From Gerris lacustris (Eukaryota; Arthropoda; Insecta; Hemiptera; Gerridae), in the NCBI GenBank assembly GCA_951217055.1, contig OX578279.1:43959250-44023249 (forward strand): DNA of 64,000 nt. The letters run 5' to 3'. A model generated the notes under the pieces. That model saw only the letters and a list, made by a program, of their open reading frames with translations, did no database searches and had not been told where the DNA came from. Positions 12,316-26,200 of the stretch are shown piece by piece. A program made the position numbers and the translations under genes. Within the stretch, counting starts at the first letter, position 1, and each line of letters starts with the position of its first letter.

Positions 12316-13999
12316 CAGGGCCGCCGAGAGGCCATGTCAGCCAAGTCTGAAACTAGGGGCCCGGGACCCAGGGGGGCCCGGACTCAAGGCAGGCCCGAAC
12401 TGGCCTGACGGCTGTCGGGCCGGTGCGCCTTTTAGAAAATCATGATCAACGCCTTCGACAGTTAAATATAATAAAAATTATTTTTGGGAGATAAAAATAA
12501 ATAAGAGAGATAAAACAAATAAGAGTTTAATTCGGAGTTAGGAATGCTATGAAACGGTATGGTTTAGAGCTCAGTTTGATTTCCAAGTTAGGTGTCAATA
12601 CCTATATAATTATGTGCGTGCGTGTATATCCGAATAAAGATAACTGATTCTCCCTTCTTTATTTTGGACTGGTAGCGAGATCGAGGTTTAGCTTAGATCT
12701 AACTCTTTTCTTATCTAACAAATTTTACCTCCCTTTGTAGTTGTTAACTTTTCTGCCCCTGCATTTCCCTTACTTTTTGAATTGTTATCTCCTAATCAAA
12801 TAAAAATATCATTACTTTATTAACTTCAAATATAGTTAGTTACTTTTAATTTTGTCTCTTTTCTAACTCCACCATGTATAAGTAGTTATTACTGTGATTT
12901 TATAATTTATATTTTAATGAAAAGTGTAAGAAACTTAGGTCCTACCGGGTGTCCCACGACACCACACATATTTTTTTTTAATGTTAATATGTGGCATGAT
13001 AAAGAATGTATTTTCCTAAAAAAAAAAACCTAATAACAGTGTAGGCTGGGTATTAGCTGAAATAGCGTAAAAAGTGATTTTTAAGCATGTAATATTAAAA
13101 AAAAATTCGCGAAGGGTGCCCCACCATATCTTACCGCCCAGGGAACCACAAGACCTAGAACTGCCACTGAGTAAAGTTTATTTCTGTATTTCATTTTTCA
13201 GTTTTGAAAAGATTTCTCGATATATCTGCTGAAGACTTAAATTTCACTACTTTTTACTTTCTCATATAAGTAAAGAGAAAGTATTGTAATGGCGCGAAAA
13301 TTCGATTTTGATGGATTTACACGTTTTGAGGTCCCTTGAGTCCAAAAAAGTGGTTTTTAAAAACATTTCTGTCTGTCGTCTGTGCAGACGCCTGGAGCCT
13401 AAACTACTGGGCCGATTTTGACGAAATTTGGCATACATGTTCAGAAAAATCATACCCCGAGGCAAAATCGAGAAATTAATTTTAGCTCTAAATTTGGGGG
13501 CGCTACCCCCCAAAAACTATGAAAAAAGGTGAAAAAAATGTTTTTCTCGAAAACGGGTCCGACGATTTTGATTAAAAAATTCTAAATTGTAGTCCATTTG
13601 AATACAAATCCAACGATATAAGCCGTTTTCCCGGGAAAAATCTAGTTCCTGAGAAATTAGCTTTAAACGCGGACAGAGAGAGCCCGGGTTCGATTCCCCC
13701 CCCCCCCCCCCCCCCCCCGGAAGAAGTTAATTTTATGATAAATTTTGATGAAATGTTCAATAATATTTAAATGTACATTTGAAAACTAATAAATGGAAAC
13801 ACTGGGCTAAGTAATTATAAACTCGTATATGAGAAAGTTTGTCTGAGTTGACTCGGACCGATTTTTTATTTGAATTTCAGATGTTTAGTTTTCGAACCTC
13901 TTAGGGAAGGGGACACGAACTCCCCCCCCCCCCCAACCATGGCGAGGGGGCCCCGTAGATCTCTTGACTTGGGGCCCGGCCTAGCTCTTGGCAGCCCTG
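12316..13999. mobile_element. hAT element, 1.7 kb, exact 8-bp duplication TAACTAAA
   Basis: The ends are CAGGGCCGCCGAGAGG and, inverted, CAGGGCTGCCAAGAGC, flanked by TAACTAAA at 12308-12315 and 14000-14007. Subterminal regions are rich in GGGCCC blocks. No transposase frame is visible. Another dispersed repeat (R2, 13255-13866) has inserted inside it. Confidence 0.88.
13255..13866 (+). repeat. Dispersed repeat family R2, copy 1, with poly-C tract
   Basis: It starts ACTTTCTCATATAAGTAAAG and ends with TATATGAGAAAGT, so it has short inverted termini. Blocks include GGCGCGAAAATTCGATTTTG, GCAGACGCCTGGAGCC and GAGAGCCCGGGTTCGATTCC; the last resembles a tRNA B box. A run of about 22 C follows the B-box-like motif (13697-13719). 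Copies: 55023-55525 (same strand) and 23175-23490 (inverted, decayed). Confidence 0.78.
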
Positions 14000-14007
14000 T
14001 AACTAAA

Positions 14008-16700
14008 ACTTAAATAATTTCAGTGGGAGTAGTTAGTTTTCAAAGTTTAGTAGAAAAACTCCATTTAGATTAAGTTAAGAATTTTACAGATAAGTTATTT
14101 CTGTGTGGAGATTTTTATTAACAAATAATGTAATATATTTAGTTTTTAGCCTTTTTAAAGATAAATATTAATATTCTTTTTCTTATGACTTTAGATAAAA
14201 GGTGGGGTTTTAATAATTTTAAATGAGATGAAATTAAATACTTACAAGCAATAGGGAGGGTTAGAATGATCGTGATGATATTTATTGAAAATAATGTGAC
14301 TGTATGAGGCAAGAGCCAGACCTTCAAGCTTTTCATTTAAGGTTTATTAGTTTATATGTAATAATTATAATTAATTTTAAAATACAAGAGGCAATTAAAA
14401 GCACTAGTTTCTAAAAAATAAATCAAGGAAAGTATTTTTTAAATCATTTTTTCAATCCTTGTCATTTGTACTTTCAAGAAGTATAAGCAAGCCTGATCCA
14501 TCAACAATACAACAAACTCTCAATTACCAGATTAACTTGCCTGTATTGTATAATTGGTTAGAACATTATAATTATACTAAAGAAAGACGAATCATAAAAT
14601 CATTCCACCAATGGTACCTAATATGATTGTATAAACCAGCTTACAAAAACAAGAGGTAATTTATAATAAGGTAATTTTTCCGTTACTAAAACCATTATAT
14701 TTATACTTTAGAAGAAACACTGACGAGATGATCCTTCATAGTTGAACGATTAATTTGTGAAATTAAAATTTTATTACTTATTGTATAAATTTAGATTTTT
14801 CTCAAATATTAGACTGTAAATTAATTTAATTAATTACTACCAAGTTTTTCAACGTTATTTCATGCCTGTTTGGGCTCAGATTTTGGTTTAAGCCACTTAA
14901 ATGCACTGTTTCTCTCAGAACAGTTTATTTGACGTGTGAACTTCTTAAAATTCATGTACACTATGGGCAAATTTAATTAATTAATTAATTTAATTTTCAA
15001 CACTTTTGCTCAGTCAGTGTCAATAGAATTTCCAAGCAGTAGTATGTTCAACAGTGAGATATTGTAATCATATAAAAATTGGAAAGATTTAAATAAATAA
15101 AGATTTTACAAACCTGCATTTCAGTCATCATTGAAACCATGGCATTTAATATATTAATTACCATGGCATTTAATAGGATTCAATATCTTTAAATGAAAAT
15201 CCAGTTAGCTTCCCCTATGATTTTGAAAAAGAGGGTCAAAACTTCTTCTTTATATTCAATCATATTTATCACGAGACCTTGCAACCCTTATTGAGTTAGC
15301 TATTTATTCACGCAAGGACATTATGTACCTGTAAAACTTCTCGGATATGAAACCTTTCTTGTTTTAAGTAAGATATGGAAGCATCTATTGAGGTCTTCTT
15401 AAAGAATAATAAACTTTCTTGTTTTAGTTTCCTTTGACCTCACTTCCTTTAAATTAATTTATAAGTGAGAATTTATTGTATTAGGCATAACTAATCTAGC
15501 CTATTAATTAGCTAACATCTATATCAAGAATCTATACAATCAGAAACATAAACCAACTGTCTTAAAAGCCAATGGAAAAAGTTCTAGCTTTTGCCTCAGA
15601 TAGACAGAATTTTAACATTATACAATTTATTTTTATACAGTGAACAATGCCCTTAATCAATAATAAAATACTTTTTTATTTATATATATATATAAATATT
15701 TTATTTATTTAATACATTAAATCTTTAATTGTTTAGATAGAATAACAAGTTGGATCACATAATAATGAAATGCTTATTTCAAAATTATTATTAATTAAAA
15801 TTGAATAAATCAGCTAGGCCATTCCAACGAAAAGAAATGTACAGTTTTTATAAGTACTAATAATATCAGCTTTAAACGTTAAGCTCTTAAATAAATCTAG
15901 CTGTACAATAAAAGAGCTTATAAATAACAATGGCAAAATAAATGCTTTGCTCGGTTTTTGTCATATTGTTGTCAAAAGAACAAAAAAGTCAGCTGATTTC
16001 ATGCTATTGACTAATAAGGCCTCTTTTAGTTGAGATTACTCAGATCTTTGATGTTTAAAACATTTACTTTCTACTTATAGAAACGTTAGCTCTAAAAGAA
16101 AAACTATAGATTGTCAAAATATTACAGATGGTTTAATAAAGTCAACATTTTGAGTACAAAACAACATTTGAGTGGGTCTTGATTTTCTAGTACATACAAA
16201 ACCACTTAGGATTTAAAGTCACACTTGAAACATGACAAAATACAGCTGACTACGAATAGTTTAGAGTATGCTTTGCTAACAACAGTAATTGCAGCACATA
16301 ATCTTCATTGAAAAGATGAAATGTTATCTATATGAAAAGTAAATCTGGACTTATTATGATAAAAACATAGTGCCTTCAAACTTTTTTTTACAATATTTAT
16401 TACAAATAACTAATAATGAGTCAGATGAAGGATGGAAATAAAATTGTTAGACAACAAATTATTGCATTAGTTGTGATAAATATTCATCTCTAAATGAGTC
16501 TACACTTATATTTATAGAGTATTTTCCTCCCATCTAAATAACCCATGCATTATGAATAAATGTGACAAAATAAGAACACACTGCTGGTCATTATAAAATA
16601 AATCTTAAAAATTAAATATTAGCCAACACTCCTTTCTTTTTTATAGGAAATATGAATGTTTAACATTAGGTTCTGAGTGCCTCTCTACAAAAAGAGGCAT
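14008..16700. other. AT-rich DNA downstream of nwk, nothing recognised
   Basis: This 2.7-kb stretch has no gene or transposon that I could identify. A short direct duplication of CATGGCATTTAATA occurs at about 15139-15175, and (TA)n at about 15680-15694. Confidence 0.5.
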
Positions 16701-16725
16701 TATAAAGTCATCCAGGCGGTAGCAT

Positions 16726-16731
16726 TTTATT
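16726..16731 (-). terminator. candidate nwk polyadenylation signal AATAAA
   Basis: The minus strand carries AATAAA about 90 bases after the nwk stop codon, giving a short 3' UTR. Other AATAAA-like words occur further downstream because the region is AT-rich, so this is the nearest plausible one rather than a proven site. Confidence 0.4.
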
Positions 16732-16817
16732 ACACATTCCATAGACGAAACTAAAATATTTAAAAGTTAACGCAAATCTAGCTCCTCCCTGAGATGTGAA
16801 GGGAGGTCAGATTGACT

Positions 16818-17258
16818 TCAGGCATCTGATTCCTTGAGATCTTGCAACCTAGCCAACTGATGCGGTTCAAGTTCATCAGGAATGGGTTGCTGGCGATCCG
16901 ACTGTGAGTTATCAGCAGTTGATGGACCGGTAGTTGTTTCATCTTCAGTACTGCTTCCTTCTGACGGTAATTTACTACCTTTACCTATTCTACCTTTAAC
17001 AACAACTGTTTCTATTGGTTTCACCGTGGTTTCGATGACTTTGGGTGCAGGTTCTGTAGGTTTTGTTCCTTCGCAGCCTACACCGTCTTCGCAGTCAGGC
17101 TTCATATCTGCTTCTTGTTCACCATTCTCTACAGCCTGTTCCTCTGGAGGAGGAGGGAACGATTTCTCTGCATCTTCACACATGGGAGTTGCAGCTGTAA
17201 TAACAATCTGAGCAACTCCTAAACCTCCGTCATCATCCCCACCCTCTTCCTTTTTGTC
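16818..17258 (-). CDS. nwk: nwk terminal exon: acidic/proline-rich C-terminus with stop
   Basis: This 441-nt exon starts in phase 0 after acceptor tttgctgtag. It opens [20 protein letters not shown] and [14 protein letters not shown], then a PPPP run and acidic repeats, a Pro/Val stretch ([20 protein letters not shown]), a Ser/Thr-rich part and ends [15 protein letters not shown] before TGA. Known Nwk proteins also have a long disordered Pro/Ser-rich tail after SH3-2. A methionine occurs inside the exon (MCEDAEK), but the frame is open back to the acceptor and joins upstream exons. Confidence 0.88.
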   Translation of the reverse strand, partial: DKKEEGGDDDGGLGVAQIVITAATPMCEDAEKSFPPPPEEQAVENGEQEADMKPDCEDGVGCEGTKPTEPAPKVIETTVKPIETVVVKGRIGKGSKLPSEGSSTEDETTTGPSTADNSQSDRQQPIPDELEPHQLARLQDLKESDA

Positions 17259-20200
17259 CTACAGCAAATGTAATAAATGTAACCCATAAAAATAGCCAGT
17301 CATATTAAATACAGTACAACCCCAGTCATCCAAACCCAATTTTATCTAAATAAAATCTTTCCTGGAGTTTCCAGAAAACTAGTTTGAAAGAGAAAAGGAA
17401 AGAGCAGTTTTATTTAGTATTTGTAAATATTATCCTCAAAGTAAATTGTTTTAAAATTCTTTTGTGTACATGTGTGCTTATATTATATTTAAATACCCAG
17501 ATAATTTGAATAACTCCTTGTAATAATTAGTTTGGAGGACCAGAGTTGCACTGAACATTTTTTGAAAAGGTAATATTTAAAAATATTTTATAAAAACAAA
17601 TTTCAGTAATGACACATACTAAAAAAACTCTAGTAAACTAAGGTAATGTATGTTTTTTGTTTTGTTTTTATTTGTTGGTTAGTAAGTGCATTGTTGTAAT
17701 GCTGTAATATAGTGTTATAGTAGTGTAAATAAATATTTATTTTAATGGTAACTTACCTCGATTTCATCATCATCCTCAGCTGGACGTAAGCAATCAAAGA
17801 AAAAACAAATGTTAAAAGTAAAGTTAATAAAATATAAAGGCTACACTGAAGGTAAGACCTCTTTCCTATATTGTATTACTGAAAGGTTGGCAGCAGTGAT
17901 GACGCAGGGAGAAATGCCAGATAAGTGGCTGACATGATGTCAATTAAATTGTGTTGTTAACTTGTTATATTTAAATTATGAAATAAATCATTCATTCATT
18001 AAACTATACACTGAGTAGCATACACATAATTATAAATAAATATTGCATTACTACAGATTATTTTAGTTATTAAGACCACTTAATAACAAAGAACCAAATG
18101 ATAATTCACTAAAATAAAAGCAGTCATGAAAACAGAGATGTATTCACTTCTAGGTGACAGGTGACAGAGAAAATTTCTTCTCTAAAGCCGCAGGGCTGAC
18201 AGTTTAGACAATAAATGTGTTAAAATTTAAGTATAAATTATTTCTTTTGATAAGAGAATGTAATTATTATTTATGTTGACAATTCCTAGATTGGAAAATA
18301 ACAAAAGTGGACCTTTTAAACTTAATAACTTAAAAAAAATCGGGTACAGAGTACCTCGGAACTTTTCCATACTTCAGAGGCCATTAAAGTGGCCTCTCCA
18401 GCTGCTTCGCAGCAGGAGGAAGCAGCATTGGACGTGGTCAGTACTTGGATGGGTGACCGTTCTGAACCAACTGATTTATTATCATTCTTCAAAAAAATCT
18501 TATTTTTAATACCTATATTTTATTTAATTATTTGAAGTTTGGCGGTATTTTGACAGATGTAAACAAACTTTGCCGTCATCAAATTATCGCACTAATAAAT
18601 AATTATATTCACCTATAACTTTAAAACTAATAAATGGAATTTCATCGGGGTTTTTATATTTGTTCCTTAATTTTTTCCGGTTCCAACGATATGCTATACG
18701 TCAAAAACCTATTTATACTTTCGGTATTATTAACCGTCAAAGTTTAAAAAATAAAAAATTGATAACTTCAAAATGGCGGCCAATATCAAAATGAAATTTG
18801 GAGGGCTTGTTTGTCATACAGAGAGGTATATTCATGCCAAATTTCAACTCGATCAGGACCATTGTCGATTTAATACGATTTTTTAAAATTTTTGCTGACT
18901 CAATAAACTGGGTTCAAGATGGCGGAAAATTGATTTTCCGGGCCGCACCACTACAGGTAAGGACTGATTTTTCTGCCAAGTTTCAACTCTCTAGGTTAAA
19001 TACCTTGGGCGCTACGATGATAACACACACACACACACATACATACAGACGTCATGCTGAAAACCACTCAGGAGGTCTTAAAAACACCCAAAACGGATAA
19101 TTCCGTTGAAATCTCGAAAAAAAAATGTTTTGGTGAAAACAGTACTTTTCCTACTAAGTAGTGAGGAAAAAAGAAAAATAACAGCAAGGAAAAAATTCAA
19201 TTCATAAAGTATAAACCACTTAAGTAAAACAAATTTAAACTATGAGTAAATTTCAAATATTTAGTTTAAAAATATTAAATATCAATTTTTTAATACCCTG
19301 TTTGTTTAATTAATAAATAAAATAAAATAAGAACTTACTAATAATTGCTATCTGCACAGTTGCTACAGCTGTGCCCTCATCAAACTGAGTCTCGTAATGC
19401 TGCTGCTGATCTCTGGTTAATTCAATTGAAAATGGTGTGTCCTTCTTTTCACTTCCTTCACCTAAAATACATAAAATTACAATAAATAAATAAAAGAATG
19501 GAATATTAAATAACAGATTTGTTTGAATTCTGTTGCATTCCTTTATTTGTTTGCACCAAAGCTGTAGTTTTTTATTTTGCTAATAGTTAAAGAGATTTTA
19601 TCCATAATTATTGCTTTACTTGGCATTCATAGGCGCATACATACATTAGTTGTATTAGGCTAGTATTGACGGTGTAAACGGTTTATACACATTATAAGGA
19701 TGAACAGACAAATGCAACTCACGAGTAGTAGTGAGCGCAAATGTGTAGATGTGCTATTAGATAAATGTTTTCATAAAGAGTTAAATTCTGGAAACACACC
19801 GAATCCTTATTAAAAAAAGAAAACAAACAGTAAATCGCTACAAGAAATATAAAAAAATATAGCACAGAAGATTTTCCAAACAGAAAAGCATCTAAACTTC
19901 TTATTCTTATTATTTTTGGTCAACGTAGCATATCTGGGGCCACATGAATAGAAACAGAAAAACTAGCAAATATTATATATATGTATTTAATTAAAGTTAT
20001 TTAACCTATCTGGGGCATATGTATCTTATATTATTATTCCGATATCCGAGTCAAACGAGAGTTCATGGAAAGAAGAAGGAGGAGCAGCTTCTCTGAATTA
20101 AACACAATTGGGATAGAACCGAGTTAGCAGCGATGGATCCACATGATTTCATGAAGCTTATTAATTTACTCAGTTTCATCATAAACCGAAAGCACTGCAT

Positions 20201-23200
20201 TGCATTTTTATAATGAGAAAATAAAAATGTACTAAACTTCTGTTAACTGTAAAAATAGATGCATTGGTGTGTCACTGAAAACAATCGCAGAGGAGTTAGG
20301 TATGAATGCAGTAACTGTGGGTGATTGGAAATGGAATAGGATGAAATTGGAATCATAGCACGCCGAAAACTATATTTCAGAAGAAATAAGTGAGTATGAA
20401 AAGACCAGTTATGGCAGTTACTTGGCCTTGTTTACACATCTTAAAGCCCAGCATAGTAAATGTACCCAAATCTCTGGACCAAGAAAATGCCCCAACATTT
20501 CTGCAACCAACTGCAAGAAGATGAACCTGATTTTACAAGAGGGGGACAAAACATCAGTAGAAATGATAAAAAAGTTACATTTAAAAGTTTTAATAATTTA
20601 CTCGTTAGCTGATGTTTTGTCGGGAGGGGAATAATTAATATAAAACTAGAAGTGAAAATAAAACAATTCCAATTACCCAGACTGATGAATATTTAATTTC
20701 GAGGTTAGAGTTACAAACATTAACAAAACGTAATATTAAAGGTGATACTAACAAAAATTATAAAAGAAAGTTACAAAGCTTGCGGACTGTATTTATTAAG
20801 GATACTAAATTACAAATGATGGAAAATAATATAAATTTGTTTATGAATAGAAGGTATAAAAGGATAGCTTAAATGATAAAAGTACAATACCAGGTAAGTA
20901 GATGAAGATATAGGCATAAATTAGGATGGCAGAGATAGGATAATTCACAGATATGATACACAAATTGATACACAGATAGATAATGTTTTAAGATATAAAA
21001 ATATTAAAGATATTGAAGTAAATATAGACAATCTAAATAAAAAGGAATGAAAACATAATGTGATGAGTAAGAGCTATATGAGGTAATAAAAAACAATGCC
21101 TAGTCAGGTTTGACAACCAGGCAAAAAAGAACATAAAAATAACTTAAATCTAAACAAAGATTAACTAAACCAAATTAAAGGAAATTATAAACAATAACAA
21201 TTACTGATTATTTTTAACTAACTACAGGATTAAAGAAGCTTGGCAAGAAATTAAAATGGAAAAGACCAGGAGACCGCTTGTAAAACCTTCAGAACAGGGA
21301 GTAGAAGAAATAATTAGACAAGATAATACTGAAAACCAAGAGTTAATGAATTTGATTGAAGGTTTTCTTAGGTGGACTTGAGAGTAGAATTTATTTTTGA
21401 AGTGAAACTTCTTTGGCGGCGGTAGAGTGAATTTTTTCATATAGTGAGATCGTGTAACGAAGTTTGCGATTCGAGTCTCGTCCAAGGGTAACATTTTTAC
21501 AGATTAATTGCATTATATCTATTTAAAGACCAACAAATCAAAACAAACATTTATTTTTATTGGAATAAATGTGGTTGCCATAGCGTAGCAATATTTTTTT
21601 TTCAATTAAATTTCCCATAACCATTTCTTAATACTGAAATAATAAATTCAAAAAATGAAAGAGAGCAATGCATTTTAGAACTTAGGTTTCACTTCTAATG
21701 CGTGAGAGCCTCACACATATTTATTCCAAACAACACCTTGACTGTTTTAATGAATTTGGTTTTAAAAATTCCCAGCTGCAAAATGAATCCAGCAGTAAAG
21801 AGATTAAAAAGTTTTTAGTTAGAGACAAGACTGAAGAAATGGAAAACAATCCAGATGATCTAGTAGAAAAAAAGAAGAGATAGAGATCCCAAAGGTCAAT
21901 CACGTAAAAGAATTTCTTCTGTAGGAAAAAGCTCTGGAATACATGGAACATCAGGAAATTGTTGTAGTGGCTGAAGTACTGTTCTTTAAGAAATGGAGCA
22001 TGCTAGTGGCTACAAAAAGAGGAGCATCACAACCACAGAAAACAATCAAGAACTATTTTAAAACCTAATAAAAATAAAATACGAATATCTGTATGTATTA
22101 TTTTTTAATAAATTGTTACAAAGTAGAATTCCAATTTAACTTTTTTAATAAATTTCTAACAATCCGAGTTAGCGAAAGTCCCAAAAGAGCCAACACAGAT
22201 TATCGAGACTCTACTGTAAATAATATTTGCCAGTTTTTCAGTTTCTATACATAAAGCCCCAAAAACACTTCATCTATCTTATTTTCTTTCTATAATTAAT
22301 TATTTTAGGCTCTTAAAATTTCTTATTATTAAAAGTTATCTATTTAGGATAGCTATTTATTTAGGATAGCTTAATGATTTTATTTTTGATAAAAAAAAAT
22401 TGCAGGCGTAGGTTGAAATTAATATGGAACCACCTACAGGCTAATTTTATCTACCACCCAAATTTCATTAAAATCAGAAAATTAGTTTGTACAGATGTGT
22501 CCAAAATTGTTTCATGATGACTGAAACGGATTTATGTCTAGGAATAGGAACATACAAAAAATTGTTCTTCAGAACGATCACAATGTTTCTGTTATCTTAA
22601 GTAAACTCAGAAGCAAAAACAAAAAATGCAATCCAATTAATTAAACAAAAATTTCTCCTATAGATACTAATACTATATTTAAACCTCAGAACTCATTTAT
22701 TTGATTTATTGCTTCTGACCTTACCGAAGGTAACAGAAGCTATGTGATTGTTCTGAAGAACAAAACTTTTGAGACGAGTTAAAAAATTCCAAGACAGAAA
22801 TCTGTTTTATACATCAGGGACAAGATTTGATTCTGTGTCTATCTGTCTGTTTGTCACTCAATTTTTGTGAACCAACATACATATCATAAAAACTACCCAT
22901 TCAATTTTAATGAATTTTGAATGGATTTGGATGATTTGTCAAAAGTAGCCTGCAGATAGCCCCGGATATAATTTGGGCCGCCTGAGCACATTAATAAATA
23001 TTGCTAAATTGATATTTTTATTTGCATGACAAAACAGAACAGTTTTGACAGATTTAAAAAAGGAGAGAAACAATTAAATAAATAAGACGATATTTGGTTT
23101 TAAAAGCATAACATCAATAAAATACGTGACAGAACGTGAGGAAGCTATGTGCCACAGTAACTGGCAGACTCTAATATCTTGGTTCCCGGGAAAATTACAT

Positions 23201-26200
23201 AAATTTTAGAATATTTTAATCAAAATCGTCGGAACCATTTTTTCCACTTTTTCGGTTTTTTTTTTTAGAGCAGAGAGTTAGAGCTAATATCAGTTCTCGA
23301 TTTTTCATTATTTTTCTGAACCTTTATGCCAAATTTAATCAAATTCGGCCCAGTAGTTTAGGCTCCACACCACTACTCAGACTACAGAATTTTAGAAACT
23401 ACTCTTTTGGACTCAGGGAACCTCAAAACATGTAAATCCATCAAAATCTCAAAATTGAATTTTCCTGCCATCACAATACTTTTGCTAAATATTTCTATGT
23501 ATATTATATATATGACTCGCCGGTCTTGACTGGCCTACAGCCAGCCTTTACCCATCGAGAGGCCAGGTAAATATATGCCAGGTACTTGTATAGTAGTTGG
23601 TACTTGTAAGATCTGGTAATGTTATAGGAGGTTGTGGGATATTGTAGCCAGGTGGGTTAATTATACAGTTATAATTCGCAGTCTATAGATGACAAAGTAA
23701 ACAAACAGTGCAAAGGTAAGAAAGCGATTTACGTCTAGAGAAGCTGAGCTAGTATCTTAGGCTGTGGATTTGTAAAAAAAGAGGGGATTGAGTAAGGTGG
23801 AGAGACAGGAGCGACGGGAGGGGATGGGAAGGTCGGACATATTCCCATCTCTGTCTCTTCTTACGGTGCGGCACTGTTCTAGTAAATATATAATAACAAT
23901 GGTTCTAACCAACATTTTTGAGAGAAACAAAGCCTCCAATGTGCGCCAAATGTTAGCCCACATATAATAAATTTAATAAACAAATAACACAGCAACCAAA
24001 TCGTAAAAACCACTATATAAACAGTTTTTTTCAATTTTACCTCCCTCAAAACTAAAACTAACACAAAATAGAATATAACAAAAATTAATCTGGTATTCAA
24101 GAGCTTTTCAACGATATACATCATATTATAAAAGATTAACTTACACATTTGTGGGTACAAATGTGTACTCTAAACTCTAAGGTACCAAAATTATATTTTT
24201 AAACAAACAAACAATACAAAAGGGGATTAATTTAACTAATAAATAAATATAAATAAAAAACTTAATAACAAAAAATTATTTAAACCCTTTAACCTACAAC
24301 AAAATTATAAATTGGTACAAAAGTACGTGTACAAATTTTTTTTTTTAAAAAAATAGCTTTAATGTACAAATCAAGGCCTTTCAAATGATATACAATACAA
24401 TATTAAAAACCAAAAAAAGTATTAATGTGACATGGCATACGGGAAAAAGTTTACTCTTTTCATTTTTAAGTTTTAGGTAGCATTCATACTACGGGAAGTT
24501 TAAATTTTAATTTAAATCAAATTATAATTATTATTAACAAAGGGAGACAGACAGAGAACAATAGACTCCTATAGTTATAGAGGCCCGTGGTTCAAGTCCC
24601 GGCGCAGGAGTATATTTTTCTCTGTCTGTCTCCCTTTGTTAATAATAATTATAATTTGATTTAAAGTTTACTCTCAAGTTCTCAGCAAATAGGATAAACT
24701 AATGAAATAATATACTCAATTTAAAGAGCATTAGTGTGAGATTCAAGCTCCCCAAGCAGAAATAAAATCGGTCAACAATTATAGACACTATGGCCATTCA
24801 AAGACAAAAATGGAAAAAAATAAAAACAAAAAAATGTCAAAATTATCACTATCTAAGGTAAAACCGATGAAGATGTGACAAAAAGTCATAGGACCGAAGT
24901 TGTAGATCTTTTAAAATTAGTTACCGCTGGTGCTATCCGTTTTCTAATACGACTTACCGTTTAGCCGCAATATGCCTCCAAAACTGCTTAAAAATCAAGT
25001 CGGCCATTTTTATTTTTTTTTAAGGTGGGAAGGAGGAGGAAATGTAAACTTTTTATAATTATTTTGGTTCACAATAAGGACATTGTACATCGAATGGCAC
25101 AAACTGCAAGTCTCTAGCTCTTCTGGAAGGGGGTAATCATTAATGTCAGTGAGTTAGCCATGCGGCTTTATAGTGTATAGATCAAATAGAGATATACCTA
25201 AAATTGGATTAGATTCGACCATAGGGGTCGGCTGAGTGACTATTGTCTGAGGGGCAAGAAGAAAACTTGGAACATCAGGGGGAGTAAACACAGGTGGGGC
25301 TGAACCAGGTGGTGATTCGTCTCCCTGAAATAAAAATCAAACAAGATAATGGTTTAGTAAATTTTCATGGAAAAGTGTTGGTCTCATAAGGGGAAATACA
25401 TTTGTTTTTATAGAAATTGTAAAAAATACATTTTTTAAAAAAAAAAATTTTTTATACTATTTAGAACAAACATTACACTATTCTAATCTATTTGTAAGAA
25501 GAAATAAAGTCATCATTGCTTGTGAAAGTCACCAATCAATACATAAACAGAGAGAACCTTGAGAAATAAGAGCGTTGATATAGGTCGTCTTAATAATCTT
25601 AATATCTTATCTTCATATTGAGTCTTACGTTAGTCTCCGACATCGTATGACTTGCCCACTACATACTTTCTTTATATAATGTATCCCTAGTTCTACTGAA
25701 ATCGGCACTGGTGATTGCTTTATAAAAGCTGAAAGCTGCTTTGATAAATAAACAAGTATTATCTTCCGTGGAGAGACTGTTTCTTTTTATTTATTAGAGA
25801 GAATCTTGTTTAATAGTGTTTCAGTTTTATACATCAATTATTGACATGGCATCAAAATAACAGCTTTCTCTTGACCCATTTGAATTTTTCCCGAATTCTC
25901 AAGTAATTTTTGTATTTGCTGTTTCTCCCAAATTTAAAAGAACATTACTAATATTGAATAAAATTTGAAAGCAAAATTGACTAGTCCAGCGAATAGTCTG
26001 CCTATCACTATAATATAATATAATATGCTTTTACAACTTAATTTTTCCCCATTTACTTTTATATCTGTCAAAATTGTTTTGTTTTTACAGGGATAAAAAT
26101 ATCAATTACACTGGAAATGTAGAGGCCCGTGGTTCAAGTCCCGGCGCTGGAGTCTATTTTTCTCTGTCTGTCTCCCAGTGTTAATAATAATTATAATTTG

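Noticed and set aside
16882..17211. Plus-strand 109-codon frame
   Set aside because: It is the antisense shadow of the nwk terminal exon.
23757..23963. LTR retrotransposon primer-binding region (minus strand ATTTGGCGCACATTGGAGGC)
   Set aside because: It resembles a primer-binding site, but no paired LTRs or gag/pol remains were seen around it.
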